This document shows, one piece after another, positions 10,522-19,654 of a stretch of DNA of 64,000 nucleotides (position 1 is its first letter; every line of letters begins with the position of its first letter). A model generated the notes under the pieces. The model was not told the DNA's origin, searched no databases, and worked only from the letters and a program-made list of their open reading frames with translations. This DNA is from Lachnospiraceae bacterium (lineage in GTDB: Bacteria; Bacillota; Clostridia; Lachnospirales; Lachnospiraceae). The stretch covers positions 39,610 through 103,609 of the forward strand of contig SVFN01000013.1 of the NCBI GenBank assembly GCA_015056815.1, written 5' to 3'. The translations under genes and the position numbers were made by a program.

Positions 10522-11967
10522 ATGCTCGGCGATAATATCACGGTTCTGTTAAGAACGATGCAGGTAAAGGGGAACGTACTGACTTCCTATTGCGGGATTG
10601 CCGACGCCACCTTAAGCCGGATCAAAACAGGGAAAAAAATACCAAAACCGGACAGTATCCTCATGCAGAAATTTGTACAGGGTGTTCTTTCCTATGCCAG
10701 AAAAAACGACCGTCTGGAGCTTTTATTTCCCCTTTTGGAAGAAAAGGGATTCCCGGTGGACGAAACCGGTCTGGAGAAAAGTCTGACGGAATGGCTCTAT
10801 CAGGATACCGTTCTGCCCGCCCGCAGGAAGTCTCCCCACAGCGCAGGTCTTTCCCTTCCCTTTTCCGCTTTTGCGGAAAAACTTGACCACCTGATGAAAT
10901 TAGCCGGCATTTCCAATGCCCGATTCGGTCATCTGGTCAACATCGATCCCTCCCACATCAGCCGTTTCCGTAACGGACACCGCACGCCAAAGGGGTCTCC
11001 GGAAGCGGTTATGCGCATGTGTATGGTCCTGATGGATCAGATCACACAAAAAGGACACAAGGACACGCTCTTGAAGCTGATTCATGCCCCTGCCAGCGCC
11101 GGGACGGATGATGATGTTCTCTTAATCTGTTTACGAAACTGGCTCTGCGACTTTGAGCAGGACGAAAACACGGCACTGGAGCAGTTTCTGGGGAATCTGG
11201 ATTCCTTCTCTCCCCTGCCCGCTTCTTCGCTTCCTTCTCCCGACTCCCTGATCACAGACGAACGGTTGCAAGACGATTCTGTCTGCTACAAAGGGACCGC
11301 CGGCCTGCAAGAGGCGATCCTTCGCTTTCTTGCCACCGCGATCAGAAAAAACGCAAAGGAACTGTTTTTGTACTCCGACCAGAAGATGGACTGGCTGACC
11401 GGAAACCCTGATTTTCGTCTGAAATGGATCTCGCTTATGACCGAATGTGTAAAACGCAAGATCAGGATCAAAATCATACACAACATCGACCGTACCCCCG
11501 CCGAAATGATCACCGCCATAAACAACTGGCTCCCCCTTTACATGTCGGGCATGATCGAGCCTTACTACTGCACATTAAAGAACGGAAACCGGTTTTCCCA
11601 TACCATCTTTTTGTGCCCGGACATAGCCTGTATCGAGGGATGTCATATGTACGGCAGTCAGGAGTTCGGTCTGTATCAGTACCATACAGGGAAAGAATTT
11701 CTGGATTATTATTCACAAAGCTTTGCGCTTTTGTTCCAGTCCTGCCATTACCTTGTCCGTATGCAGTTTCTTGACAGTACCGGAAGGGAGCCTTCCACAC
11801 CTTCCGATCCCTACAACAACGTCTGCATCACCATCAACAAGGCGTCCGTGGTCATTACCAGAACCGATGCGCCCTATATGTCTTTTACGTTTACGCATCC
11901 TTTGATGTATGACGCCTTTCAGAATTTTGTAGAGCAGAAATCCGTCGATTCCTCAAACACGAATTGA
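10522..11967 (+). CDS. Transcriptional regulator with two N-terminal XRE-type helix-turn-helix regions
   Basis: 481 residues; AAGGAG lies 7-8 nt upstream of the ATG. Residues about 1-65 (YCGIADATLSRIKTGKKIPK) and about 115-175 (LVNIDPSHISRFRNGHRTPK) each look like a phage-repressor-type HTH with a recognition helix ending in (S)RF/IRxGxRxP. The remaining 300 residues match no domain I recognise. It is rare to see two such HTHs in one chain followed by a long effector part. It is transcribed away from the BspA-like gene across a 201-bp AT-rich gap, so it may control that gene, itself, or both; this rests on position only. A TATACT at 10486-10491 could be its -10 element. Confidence 0.75.
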   Translation: MLGDNITVLLRTMQVKGNVLTSYCGIADATLSRIKTGKKIPKPDSILMQKFVQGVLSYARKNDRLELLFPLLEEKGFPVDETGLEKSLTEWLYQDTVLPARRKSPHSAGLSLPFSAFAEKLDHLMKLAGISNARFGHLVNIDPSHISRFRNGHRTPKGSPEAVMRMCMVLMDQITQKGHKDTLLKLIHAPASAGTDDDVLLICLRNWLCDFEQDENTALEQFLGNLDSFSPLPASSLPSPDSLITDERLQDDSVCYKGTAGLQEAILRFLATAIRKNAKELFLYSDQKMDWLTGNPDFRLKWISLMTECVKRKIRIKIIHNIDRTPAEMITAINNWLPLYMSGMIEPYYCTLKNGNRFSHTIFLCPDIACIEGCHMYGSQEFGLYQYHTGKEFLDYYSQSFALLFQSCHYLVRMQFLDSTGREPSTPSDPYNNVCITINKASVVITRTDAPYMSFTFTHPLMYDAFQNFVEQKSVDSSNTN

Positions 11968-12035
11968 CTGTTTTTTTCACACTTGGTATCATCAATCCCC
12001 TGATTAAATCAGCACTTCCTTTTTTTTACAGAGAA

Positions 12036-12070
12036 ACCGCCGCTTTCCGGATTTTTCCGGAAGCGGCGGT
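12036..12070. terminator. Shared hairpin terminator between convergent genes
   Basis: ACCGCCGCTTTCCGGA pairs with TCCGGAAGCGGCGGT around a TTT(T) loop. It lies between the convergent stops at 11967 (+) and 12106 (-). The T-tract is weak on both sides, but the stem is strong. Confidence 0.75.
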
Positions 12071-12105
12071 CTTTATAAGGAGCAGTTTTATTGAAAAAGC
12101 CTTTT

Positions 12106-15100
12106 TTATCTGACTGTCACTTTTATTTTTTGGTAAACTCCGTTCTGTGCATAAGCATATACATAGCAGGTGCCTTTGGCTTTCGCCGTGATAACTCCTT
12201 TCTTCGAAACCACTGCCACACTCTTGTTCGTGGACTCAAAGCTGAGTTTTCTGTGCTGTGCTGCTTTGAGCTTACCGGAATTGACCGTAGCCTTAATGGT
12301 AAATTTCTTATTGACTCCCAATGTCACTTTGGTCTTATTCACGGAAATAGATTTTACATTCCCTGCCGTGCCGCCGGTGGTCGCCACATGGATCGGCTTT
12401 GCAGAGGAGATCACATTCCCGTTTTTGTCCAGGGCAACCAATAAGAATTTATAATAAGTCCCTTTCTTCAGCCCTTTATAGGTATATGTCTTTCCGGTCA
12501 GTGTGGCGATCTTTTTATATTTGTATTTACTGCCGCAGCGGTTTGCATATAAGACATATTTCGCAGCGCCGTCAACCTTTTTCCATCCCAGTTTAATGGA
12601 CGTATTTTTAATCGTCTTTGCTTTCAGCTGCAGTTTGTTAAATACCGTGCCTGCCGGATCCGCATCGGAGGTCAGTGCCGTGACCGCATTCTCCATTGCA
12701 GCTTCACTGGCGCCTGTGCCAAAAGCTGTGCCATCCGCACCAAGCAGGGAAGCCGGATCGTTTTTTGTACCTGCACCGGTTTCGGCAATGTCCGCACTGC
12801 TTCCGGTATTTCCGCTATCTCCGGTACTATCGGTATCTCCGGCATCGTCTTTTTTCTTCGTCGCTATTTTTATTGTCAGATTACCCGCCACTTTCGTGAT
12901 CCGGTAAACATTTTCCACGCCGGTATCCGCCGCACCCTTGATGTTTTTGTAATCTCCGGACACTGACGGTGTACCGGCCAGTTCATAGCCCTCTGCCGGA
13001 TTGACCTTAAAATTGATCTGACCGTCCCCGGAAACCACCGGCATGCCGGTATCCGAGTCTCTTGCCACTGCAGTCTGCGTATCCGTTTCATCCGCCTTCG
13101 TGTAATCATTCTTGGTATAATAAACATCGATCGTGGCATTATCTGCCTCAAAAGAGGCAACAAATGCATCTGCTGTCTTTGTATCCGTGTAGATTTCTCC
13201 CGCTTTATCCGTATAACTTGCTGTGAATGTGATCGTCCGGTCTTCATTCAGTTCACCGGTAATCTGTGCCGGGAAGGATACGGTCTGTTTGCAGTCTGCA
13301 CAATAACAGTCATAGCTTGCGGACGCATATCCTTCTGCCCAGTTCCATACCGGATCTGACAGATTCGCATGTGCGCACTGTACGGTTTTGATTGTAATTG
13401 TCGTATCTCCCGTGATCTTCGTGCCACGATAGAGATTGGCTACTCCGGTTGCCTCATATCCCTTTATGTTTTTGCAAAAATCATCCTTCTCCACACTTTC
13501 CACCGAATATCCGTCTTTTAAGCGGATCAGGAAATTGATCTGTCCATCTCCCGTGCTGTCCGCTTCCCCCGTATCGCTGTTGCGGGATACTGCGCTTGTC
13601 ACATCTGTTTCGTCTGCCCCGGTATAGTCCTGTGTATAATAAACATCAATCCCGGCCACGCCGTCATCTGTCACAAACGTAACAGCATATCCTTCATCCT
13701 TCTCATCCGTTTCTCCGCTCCCGGTATTTTCCTCGTTATTATGACCGTCACAGCTGTAAGTGGTTGTCACCGGAATGGTCTTTGTCTCTGTCTTTTGGCA
13801 GTCCTGACAGGTAAACGTCATCACACCTTCCGTCGTGTCCGTAGCCTCTTTTGTAACAACACCGGCATCCCAATTGTGTGTAAACGCATTGCTCTTGCAG
13901 GTATCAAGCGCGCCTGCCGTGCCGAAGGTTACACTATTGTCCACATCAGGACTGGAATAAAGCACATAATTGACATATTTCGGCAGCGTTTCCATATACA
14001 CCGTATTATTTCCGCTTGTCACGTTCAGTATGGAATTGGCTGCAAACGAAGCACTGCCTGTACTTGTGCCGGTCTGTCCCGGACGTCCTCCACCCATTCC
14101 GCCGCCGCCGACTGTCGTGACCGTCTGTGTGGTCTTCTGGGCATTGTAAGACTCATTCATGGAATTGCCGCCCGCTCCAAAAACCGTTGCGCCGTCGATC
14201 ACCCATTCTCCGTCTGAATCAAAAGGCGAATTATCTGCGCCTCCCGCCTGGGAAAGAACCGTATAGCTGCCACCGTACAGATACAGTCCTCCATTGGAAT
14301 CCAGACCGTCTCCGTTACAGTTTACATACATATCGCCACCGTAAAAATACAGGTTATAATCGCCGCTTGTTGTCGTACCACCCGGTCCTCCGGGTCTCCA
14401 GGTATTGCCACCGCCTGCACCCGGATCACTGCCGTTTGTGCTGCCGCCCGCCGCATTAACGCCGTCATCGGAAGCCGTCACATAATATTTGCCGGAATAA
14501 GTGTAAACCGTTCCGCCTTCCAACCCTTCATAACTGCTGTATATGTTTATCTCGGGATCACGCTCCCTGCCGTTTTGTGTGCCAAGCGTCAGCGTCTTGT
14601 CCGCATGTGCCCCGTCGTCTTTGGTGTAAATGTCAAATGTCCCGCCCGTGATGGTTGCATTCGTATCGGAATGGATCGCGTCATCCGCCGTATTCATCGT
14701 AAAGCTGCCACCGCTGATCAGGATGTTGTTTGTCACATCTACGGAAAGTCCTGTTGCCTCACTTCTCTCACCGGACGCTTTGATGCCTTTGCTGCTCATC
14801 GTATCTGCATTGAAAGTCTTACTGTTGTAACCATTCTCTGTCGTGATGTCAAACACGCCATTGGTGATCTTCAGATCATGCTCTGCCTGGATCGCATCAC
14901 CATCGACATCGATCTCAAAATTTCCACCGTTTACAGTAATATTACCGGCTGATTCGCCATCCTGGTCATCCGTGTTTGCCGCATCCCAGTCCGGAACCGC
15001 CTTAAGGCCGTCATTTCCTGCATGGATCCTGATATTTCCGCCGTTGACTGTAATGCTGTCATCAAATGCGATTCCATTATTTACCGCATTCGTTACATTG

Positions 15101-15693
15101 ATCGTACCGCTTTGCACGATCAGGGAAGAAAGGGCTCCGCCCTTCATGCCGTTTTTGGCATTTCCGGCGATATTCAAGGTGCCGCTTCCACAAACGGTAA
15201 GTGTCGAGCCGCTCTTTGCCTTGACCGCCGCCCCTTCAAACGCGTCGGCGACTGACGTATCCGTAGAAGTCTCGTCTGCCGGATCCTCGTTGTCTGTCAG
15301 GGTGGAGGTTCCTTCCAGATGCAGGGTTACGTTACTTCCCTTCTTTATGGAAATCGGTGCTGTAGAAGCCGATGTCAGAGTCAGATCCTTTAAGATCAAA
15401 ACCACATCCGTCAGACTTTTTTTCACCGAAACCGATCCTTCCGTACAGCTTCCGGTGATCTGATAGACACCATTCGCCGTGATCGTAAGCGTCGTCCCTG
15501 CGATCGTGTAACCGCTTCCTGCCACCGTTTCCGCGATCGCTGTGTCGGAAAAAGTGAGAACCGGTATTACCGCTGTTTCTGCTTTCGCCTCCAGACCGCC
15601 TAACGGCAGTAAGGTTACGGTCAGGATGATCGTCAATACAACCGACCATAGTTTTTTTGCATAATAATTCTTTCGTTTCGTTACCCCATGCAT
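12106..15693 (-). CDS. Secreted Cthe_2159-like beta-helix protein with Ig-like C-terminus
   Basis: 1195 residues; GGAGG lies upstream of ATG at 15693, and residues 1-40 form a signal peptide ending EAKAETA. Residues about 45-620 carry rungs such as NVTLHLEGTSTLTDNED, VNGGNIRIHAGNDGLKA and ITGGTFDIYTKDDGAHA, typical of the Cthe_2159 carbohydrate-binding parallel beta-helix family (DUF4353). The family prototype binds cellulose and acidic pectin. Aspartate- and asparagine-rich turns fit calcium sites. The rest has duplicated DVYYT-containing modules of about 90 residues (TGADETDVTSAVSRNSDTG and TKADETDTQTAVARDSDTG), an FN3-like domain, and a terminal Big_2-like cassette ending CYVYAYAQNGVYQKIKVTVR. 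That cassette is shared with the gene at 54919. Plant-cell-wall polysaccharide is a plausible ligand. Confidence 0.85.
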   Translation of the reverse strand: MHGVTKRKNYYAKKLWSVVLTIILTVTLLPLGGLEAKAETAVIPVLTFSDTAIAETVAGSGYTIAGTTLTITANGVYQITGSCTEGSVSVKKSLTDVVLILKDLTLTSASTAPISIKKGSNVTLHLEGTSTLTDNEDPADETSTDTSVADAFEGAAVKAKSGSTLTVCGSGTLNIAGNAKNGMKGGALSSLIVQSGTINVTNAVNNGIAFDDSITVNGGNIRIHAGNDGLKAVPDWDAANTDDQDGESAGNITVNGGNFEIDVDGDAIQAEHDLKITNGVFDITTENGYNSKTFNADTMSSKGIKASGERSEATGLSVDVTNNILISGGSFTMNTADDAIHSDTNATITGGTFDIYTKDDGAHADKTLTLGTQNGRERDPEINIYSSYEGLEGGTVYTYSGKYYVTASDDGVNAAGGSTNGSDPGAGGGNTWRPGGPGGTTTSGDYNLYFYGGDMYVNCNGDGLDSNGGLYLYGGSYTVLSQAGGADNSPFDSDGEWVIDGATVFGAGGNSMNESYNAQKTTQTVTTVGGGGMGGGRPGQTGTSTGSASFAANSILNVTSGNNTVYMETLPKYVNYVLYSSPDVDNSVTFGTAGALDTCKSNAFTHNWDAGVVTKEATDTTEGVMTFTCQDCQKTETKTIPVTTTYSCDGHNNEENTGSGETDEKDEGYAVTFVTDDGVAGIDVYYTQDYTGADETDVTSAVSRNSDTGEADSTGDGQINFLIRLKDGYSVESVEKDDFCKNIKGYEATGVANLYRGTKITGDTTITIKTVQCAHANLSDPVWNWAEGYASASYDCYCADCKQTVSFPAQITGELNEDRTITFTASYTDKAGEIYTDTKTADAFVASFEADNATIDVYYTKNDYTKADETDTQTAVARDSDTGMPVVSGDGQINFKVNPAEGYELAGTPSVSGDYKNIKGAADTGVENVYRITKVAGNLTIKIATKKKDDAGDTDSTGDSGNTGSSADIAETGAGTKNDPASLLGADGTAFGTGASEAAMENAVTALTSDADPAGTVFNKLQLKAKTIKNTSIKLGWKKVDGAAKYVLYANRCGSKYKYKKIATLTGKTYTYKGLKKGTYYKFLLVALDKNGNVISSAKPIHVATTGGTAGNVKSISVNKTKVTLGVNKKFTIKATVNSGKLKAAQHRKLSFESTNKSVAVVSKKGVITAKAKGTCYVYAYAQNGVYQKIKVTVR

Positions 15694-16075
15694 AATGTTC
15701 CTCCTTTATATGATGGCTGCGACAGATCTTTCTGCCTGTTGTTGAAAAACGGAAAATCGTTTACAATATTCCCGTTCTAAAATGATTGTGTTTCCTGACA
15801 GGCGCAACCCGTAATTCAGCTCTGTTTGCGTATTCTAAATGATTGCAGCGATTCAGAGCGAACTCGAAATATGTGAGATTTCTCACTGTTTCCGGTTTAT
15901 CCTGTCAGAGATCATCGTTTTTTGAAATTATTATGATTGTATAAAAAAAATGTGTCCGACTCGTGGGAAATCTGTGAATAAAAATTCACAAACAAATGGG
16001 TTCTTCCCATACATAATATGGTCAGAACCCATTCTTTTCTGTCTCTTCCTGTCTTCGCCTGAGCATACAGCTCCT
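15694..16075. other. Intergenic region of 382 bp
   Basis: No coding frame of convincing quality. It must hold the minus-strand promoter of the beta-helix gene, but I cannot fix -35/-10 boxes with confidence. Visible structure: TTCTAAA(A)TGATTG occurs twice (near 15775 and 15833), GTGAGA/TCTCAC forms a small palindrome near 15875, TGTGAA/TTCACA lies at 15973-15990, and a long hairpin at 15995-16033 is listed separately. Confidence 0.6.
15995..16033 (-). terminator. Hairpin, probable terminator of the CAP-domain gene
   Basis: AATGGGTTCT pairs with AGAACCCATT, with an inner CCATA/TATGG stem. It lies 43 nt after the stop at 16076 on the minus strand. The following sequence is only moderately T-rich (TTTGTTTG). 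Confidence 0.6.
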
Positions 16076-18301
16076 TTAAACCTTTATCTTCTTTCCCTTT
16101 GACCAGTCGCTGTACAGATATTTTCCGTTCACGATCCGATAGGTCCGTATCCTGACATAATAACGTCTGCCGGCCTTGGCTTTGATCTTTTTCGAGGTGA
16201 TCGCCGCTTTTTTCACCGTAACTTTCTTTACTCCGCTCTTAAAATTCTTCTTTGTACTGTACTGGATCTGATAACCGTTTATCTCTCCGGATGCTTTTTC
16301 CCATTTTACAGTGAAGGCTTTCCTTCCGGCCTTTAATTTCGTTATAGAAGTACCGACCGGCTTCGCATCTGCATCTATATCGGTCCTGTTCCTCCGAGGA
16401 TTCCCGGTATTTTGTTCTATGTCGTTGCCCGGATCCTGCCGTCCTGTTCCGCTATCGGAACCATTTCCGTCTCCCGATCCGTTTCCGCCCTCCTGTCCGT
16501 CTTTGATATCCTGTCCTGCTTCTTCCTCCGTCTTTACAAGCACCGTCACAGTAAAGTGCTTACCGCCGCAACTGCCGGTAATGGTATATGAAGTACCGGC
16601 CGAACGTTTATACCCTTCCTTAAAATCCTCTGTCTGATCCCAGGAAATCTCTGTTTCTTCCACATCACCGTTTGACCAGGTAACCGTTGCCTTCGGATAT
16701 TCAGGCTCTTTGCCGGTAGCGGTCACAATGGTAGTACGACCGATCACAGCAGAAGTAACGGTCGCGGGATTAACGATCAGGGTGAGCTTTGCTTTTTTAG
16801 TCGTATTAAAAGGGAATACCCCTTCAATCTCAAAGGTTCCTCCCTCCCGTTTCTTATATTCCTCATGATCCGTCCAGTTGATGGTGGAATCCTTATAAGC
16901 CATCCCATTGGTCAGACAGACCTGCTTTGCCTTGGGATAAACAGGCTTCTGCCCTGATTCCACCGTCACAGTATCCGTCTCCAGGTCAAACCGCTCGATC
17001 TGGGCGATCACATTGACTTTCTGTGCGACTGTAAACTCCTGAAAAGTTCCCATTACATCAAAGCTCGTATCCTGATAATACAGATAGGAATTTTTCTTGT
17101 AAAAATCCGCGACCGGTTCTTCCCAGCTGACTGCCACTTCTGCCGTCGCACCGTTCGTAAGCAGCGCTGTTACGGATTTTGGCAGTTCCGGCTTCGTACC
17201 GGTATTGACTGTGATCGGCTCCGGCGCAATGAGCTTCTCGATCGCAATTCCCGCCGGAAGCACTACAACGTCCAAAGTATCCGAAACTTCCACCCCTCCG
17301 CTGACGGCTGTAGCAGTGATCTTGACTCTTCCTTCCGCTTTTCCTGTAGCAATGCCGGTCGCCTCATCGATCACAAGGACATCCTCATTGGAAGAAGTCC
17401 ATTTGACCGGAGAATACATCCTACAGTTATTTGAACCGTATCCGTTTGTCGTATTGACAGTAATATTCGTCTCAAACAAAGTCCCCTCATCAATATCCAG
17501 AGCATTGTTTCCTACGATTTTCATAGAAACATACCCGGCCTTTACTTCCACCTTCTGAATATACTCCCCCTGCAGTCCCACAAAGGTCTCATCCAGAGAT
17601 TCCTTTGGCGAGAACTCTCCGGTGATGATCTTCCAGCTATTCAGATATCCAAATGCGGAGCTTCCCTGAAATGCCGAAATCCCTACATAGGTATTGTCCG
17701 GATCGATCATGGCGGTATAATGCCCCGTCACATGCGTCGTATCCGCCGGATCGATATAATACTTTTTCTCGGAATACCAGCTGCCGGGGTCATTGGGATT
17801 TTCCTTGTTCCAGATGCCGTTTAAGACCGTATCATCCCATGCAATGACTTCCCCGTTCTGGCTAAACCCCTCCAGGCTGAGCTGGGCGATCCCTCCGCAC
17901 GGTCTGACATGCCCGGCTAAAAGACTTACTTCCGCTGCCCGGATCCTGGCGATCCGCTCACATTTATTCGACCACTTCAGAGATACATAAGGATAATCCA
18001 CACCAAGATGCTTACCGGATCCTTTCGGATACTCCAGTTTCTCATTATAGGCTTCCTTTCGTACCTCATTCATGCGGTCTAACATCTCATTTTCTTCTGT
18101 GGAATAGAATATACCGGGGACGCCTATCATAAAGTTTCCCTCTGCAGCTTCCGTGACATTTGTTTCCAGCACAGAAGGCTCTGCCGCCATGACTTTCTCA
18201 GGATTTTTTCCGCTGAAAAGAACTGACAGCCATACAAGGCTTAGCAGGAGGATTCCTCTCAGTTTCAAACGGTTCTGATCTTTTCCCTGTTTCTCTTTCA
18301 T
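16076..18301 (-). CDS. Secreted CAP/SCP-domain protein with Big_4-type Ig repeats and FN3 C-terminus
   Basis: 741 residues; the ATG at 18301 follows AAAGGAGG by 6 nt, better than the upstream in-frame start at 18349. A signal peptide (GILLLSLVWLSVLFSG) is followed at about residues 55-230 by a CAP-like domain: MLDRMNEVRKEAY, then CERIARIRAAEVSLLAGHVRP and GHYTAMIDPDNTYVGIS. CAP domains occur in secreted proteins of varied and mostly unknown function. Next come a Big_2 domain (WTSSNEDVLVIDEATGIATG) and four repeats with the pattern V..G..PEYPKxVxxxxxxG, typical of Ig-like group 4. A Gly/Asp/Ser linker and a lysine-rich FN3 domain (YQIQYSTKKNF...YYVRIRTYR) end the protein. Confidence 0.82.
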   Translation of the reverse strand: MKEKQGKDQNRLKLRGILLLSLVWLSVLFSGKNPEKVMAAEPSVLETNVTEAAEGNFMIGVPGIFYSTEENEMLDRMNEVRKEAYNEKLEYPKGSGKHLGVDYPYVSLKWSNKCERIARIRAAEVSLLAGHVRPCGGIAQLSLEGFSQNGEVIAWDDTVLNGIWNKENPNDPGSWYSEKKYYIDPADTTHVTGHYTAMIDPDNTYVGISAFQGSSAFGYLNSWKIITGEFSPKESLDETFVGLQGEYIQKVEVKAGYVSMKIVGNNALDIDEGTLFETNITVNTTNGYGSNNCRMYSPVKWTSSNEDVLVIDEATGIATGKAEGRVKITATAVSGGVEVSDTLDVVVLPAGIAIEKLIAPEPITVNTGTKPELPKSVTALLTNGATAEVAVSWEEPVADFYKKNSYLYYQDTSFDVMGTFQEFTVAQKVNVIAQIERFDLETDTVTVESGQKPVYPKAKQVCLTNGMAYKDSTINWTDHEEYKKREGGTFEIEGVFPFNTTKKAKLTLIVNPATVTSAVIGRTTIVTATGKEPEYPKATVTWSNGDVEETEISWDQTEDFKEGYKRSAGTSYTITGSCGGKHFTVTVLVKTEEEAGQDIKDGQEGGNGSGDGNGSDSGTGRQDPGNDIEQNTGNPRRNRTDIDADAKPVGTSITKLKAGRKAFTVKWEKASGEINGYQIQYSTKKNFKSGVKKVTVKKAAITSKKIKAKAGRRYYVRIRTYRIVNGKYLYSDWSKGKKIKV

Positions 18302-18433
18302 ATGATTCCTCCTTTCCTTATCCGTCAGTTTCTCTGATCGTTTTCCCATCTTCCGGCTCTGATCCGGATTGCATCTGCCGATTTATCTTTTTGTATAAAT
18401 AGTTTAACGGTATCTGTTAAGAGCACTGTACGA

Positions 18434-19003
18434 TCAGCTCTTCTTATTCAGATTATATCCAAGCACAGAACCGATAAATCCACCTGCAATGTGCGCCGTA
18501 TTGGAAATATCGTCTGTCAGGGTAATGCCTTCCAGCACCTGCTGTCCAATGTAAATGACTGCCACCAGGATAAATGTTAGCGGGATCTCTCCATCCTTAA
18601 ATCCGGTAAAGGATGCTAAAATGATAAAAGCAAATACCACGCCGCTTGCTCCGCAAAGCGCTACATCCGGGAAGAAAACATAGTTGATGATCCCGGTAAT
18701 AAATGCCGTAATGGCAATGATCCAGGTCAGAGTACCGGATTTGTATTTCTCCTCTAACATCGGTCCTAACAACAACAGATACGAAGCATTTCCGATGAAA
18801 TGCTCCCAGCCTGCATGTCCGAACACATGGGTAAACAGACGGACATAAGTCAGGGGATTTTTGAGCGACGAATGATAGGTCATAAACAAAAGTTCCGTCG
18901 TCCCGCCTCCCGTCACTGTCCCTAAAAGGGTCACTGCAAAGCAGATAAATACAAATCCCAGTACCACCGGGGAATTAAATGTAATCTTTAATTTCTTTTT
19001 CAT
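18434..19003 (-). CDS. Rhomboid-family intramembrane serine protease
   Basis: 189 residues with about six hydrophobic segments. The catalytic serine motif is CGASGVVFAF (GxSG) and the partner histidine is in NTAHIAGGFIG. The HFIGNASYL segment matches the conserved HxxxN of rhomboids, so the full active-site set is present. These enzymes cut substrates inside the membrane. GAGGAG lies 5 nt before ATG 19003. The gene is 45 nt downstream of the Uma2-like gene and 132 nt upstream of the CAP-domain gene, so the three may share a transcript. Placement among secreted protein genes makes release of membrane-anchored substrates an attractive but unproved role. Confidence 0.88.
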   Translation of the reverse strand: MKKKLKITFNSPVVLGFVFICFAVTLLGTVTGGGTTELLFMTYHSSLKNPLTYVRLFTHVFGHAGWEHFIGNASYLLLLGPMLEEKYKSGTLTWIIAITAFITGIINYVFFPDVALCGASGVVFAFIILASFTGFKDGEIPLTFILVAVIYIGQQVLEGITLTDDISNTAHIAGGFIGSVLGYNLNKKS

Positions 19004-19048
19004 AAACACTCCTCAGCTTTAAACGATTTCAATTCATTCTTTCTGAAC

Positions 19049-19552
19049 CTACACTTCTGCTCCCAGATCAAAAAGCTCCTCAAATGTAATCTTTAGATTC
19101 GGGAACATTACAATCTGTAGTTCTTCCTTATTGTCTGCTGTTATGGTTTTATACAGATAAGAATAACATTCCTCCTTTTCATTCCAGTCAAACATATAAA
19201 TCTCCACCTGTTTCTTTCGCCAGTCTACAATCCAGTACTCTGAAACACCCACATTCTTGTAGATTTCCATTTTCTCATTCCGGTCATATTCTTCCGTTGC
19301 ATCGGATAATACCTCCATGACAAACCGCGGCACGCCGGTAAACGAAATATTTTTGCGGTCACGAAGGTTACAAATGATCGAGGCGTCCGGAATCACCACT
19401 TTATCATCATTTTCCTTCCACTGATATTGCACACCATCACTGAACACTCTGCATAAACTGTCTTTTATCTGACTGCCTACCCGGATCACGAAATTATCGA
19501 TCACCATGGAATGCTCAATATAGGTCTTACTCATATCCTCTATCGGTAACAT
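19049..19552 (-). CDS. Uma2-family putative endonuclease (DUF820, PD-(D/E)XK fold)
   Basis: 167 residues from ATG 19552 (MLPIEDMSK). ATG 19558 (MFMLPIED) is two codons upstream but lies only 2 nt after AAAGGAAG, whereas 19552 is 8 nt away, so I prefer 19552. Core motifs are PDASIICN, FVMEVLSDATEEYDRNEKMEIYKNVGVSEYWIVDW and KQVEIYMF, which match the Uma2 pattern with D, E and D catalytic-type residues of the PD-(D/E)XK fold. The family is widespread and mostly uncharacterised. Transcription likely starts from TTGTCA-17-TATAAT at 19583-19611. Confidence 0.8.
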   Translation of the reverse strand: MLPIEDMSKTYIEHSMVIDNFVIRVGSQIKDSLCRVFSDGVQYQWKENDDKVVIPDASIICNLRDRKNISFTGVPRFVMEVLSDATEEYDRNEKMEIYKNVGVSEYWIVDWRKKQVEIYMFDWNEKEECYSYLYKTITADNKEELQIVMFPNLKITFEELFDLGAEV

Positions 19553-19582
19553 AAACATCACTTCCTTTATCGTTTTGTAATC

Positions 19583-19611
19583 ATTATAGTAAAAAACGCC
19601 TGCCATGACAA
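19583..19611 (-). promoter_or_regulatory. Sigma-A-type promoter of the Uma2-like gene
   Basis: On the minus strand TTGTCA (19611-19606) and TATAAT (19588-19583) are 17 nt apart. The -35 box lies inside the terminator hairpin of the upstream gene. Confidence 0.7.
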
Positions 19612-19622
19612 GCATGACAGGC
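19598..19622 (-). terminator. Terminator of the citrate-synthase-like gene
   Basis: GCCTGCCATG and CATGACAGGC pair with one mismatch around ACAAG. On the minus strand the stem is followed by GTTTTTT, 33 nt after the stop at 19655. Confidence 0.85.
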
Positions 19623-19654
19623 ATTGCATTACATATCTTTTTCGTAAACTTCCC

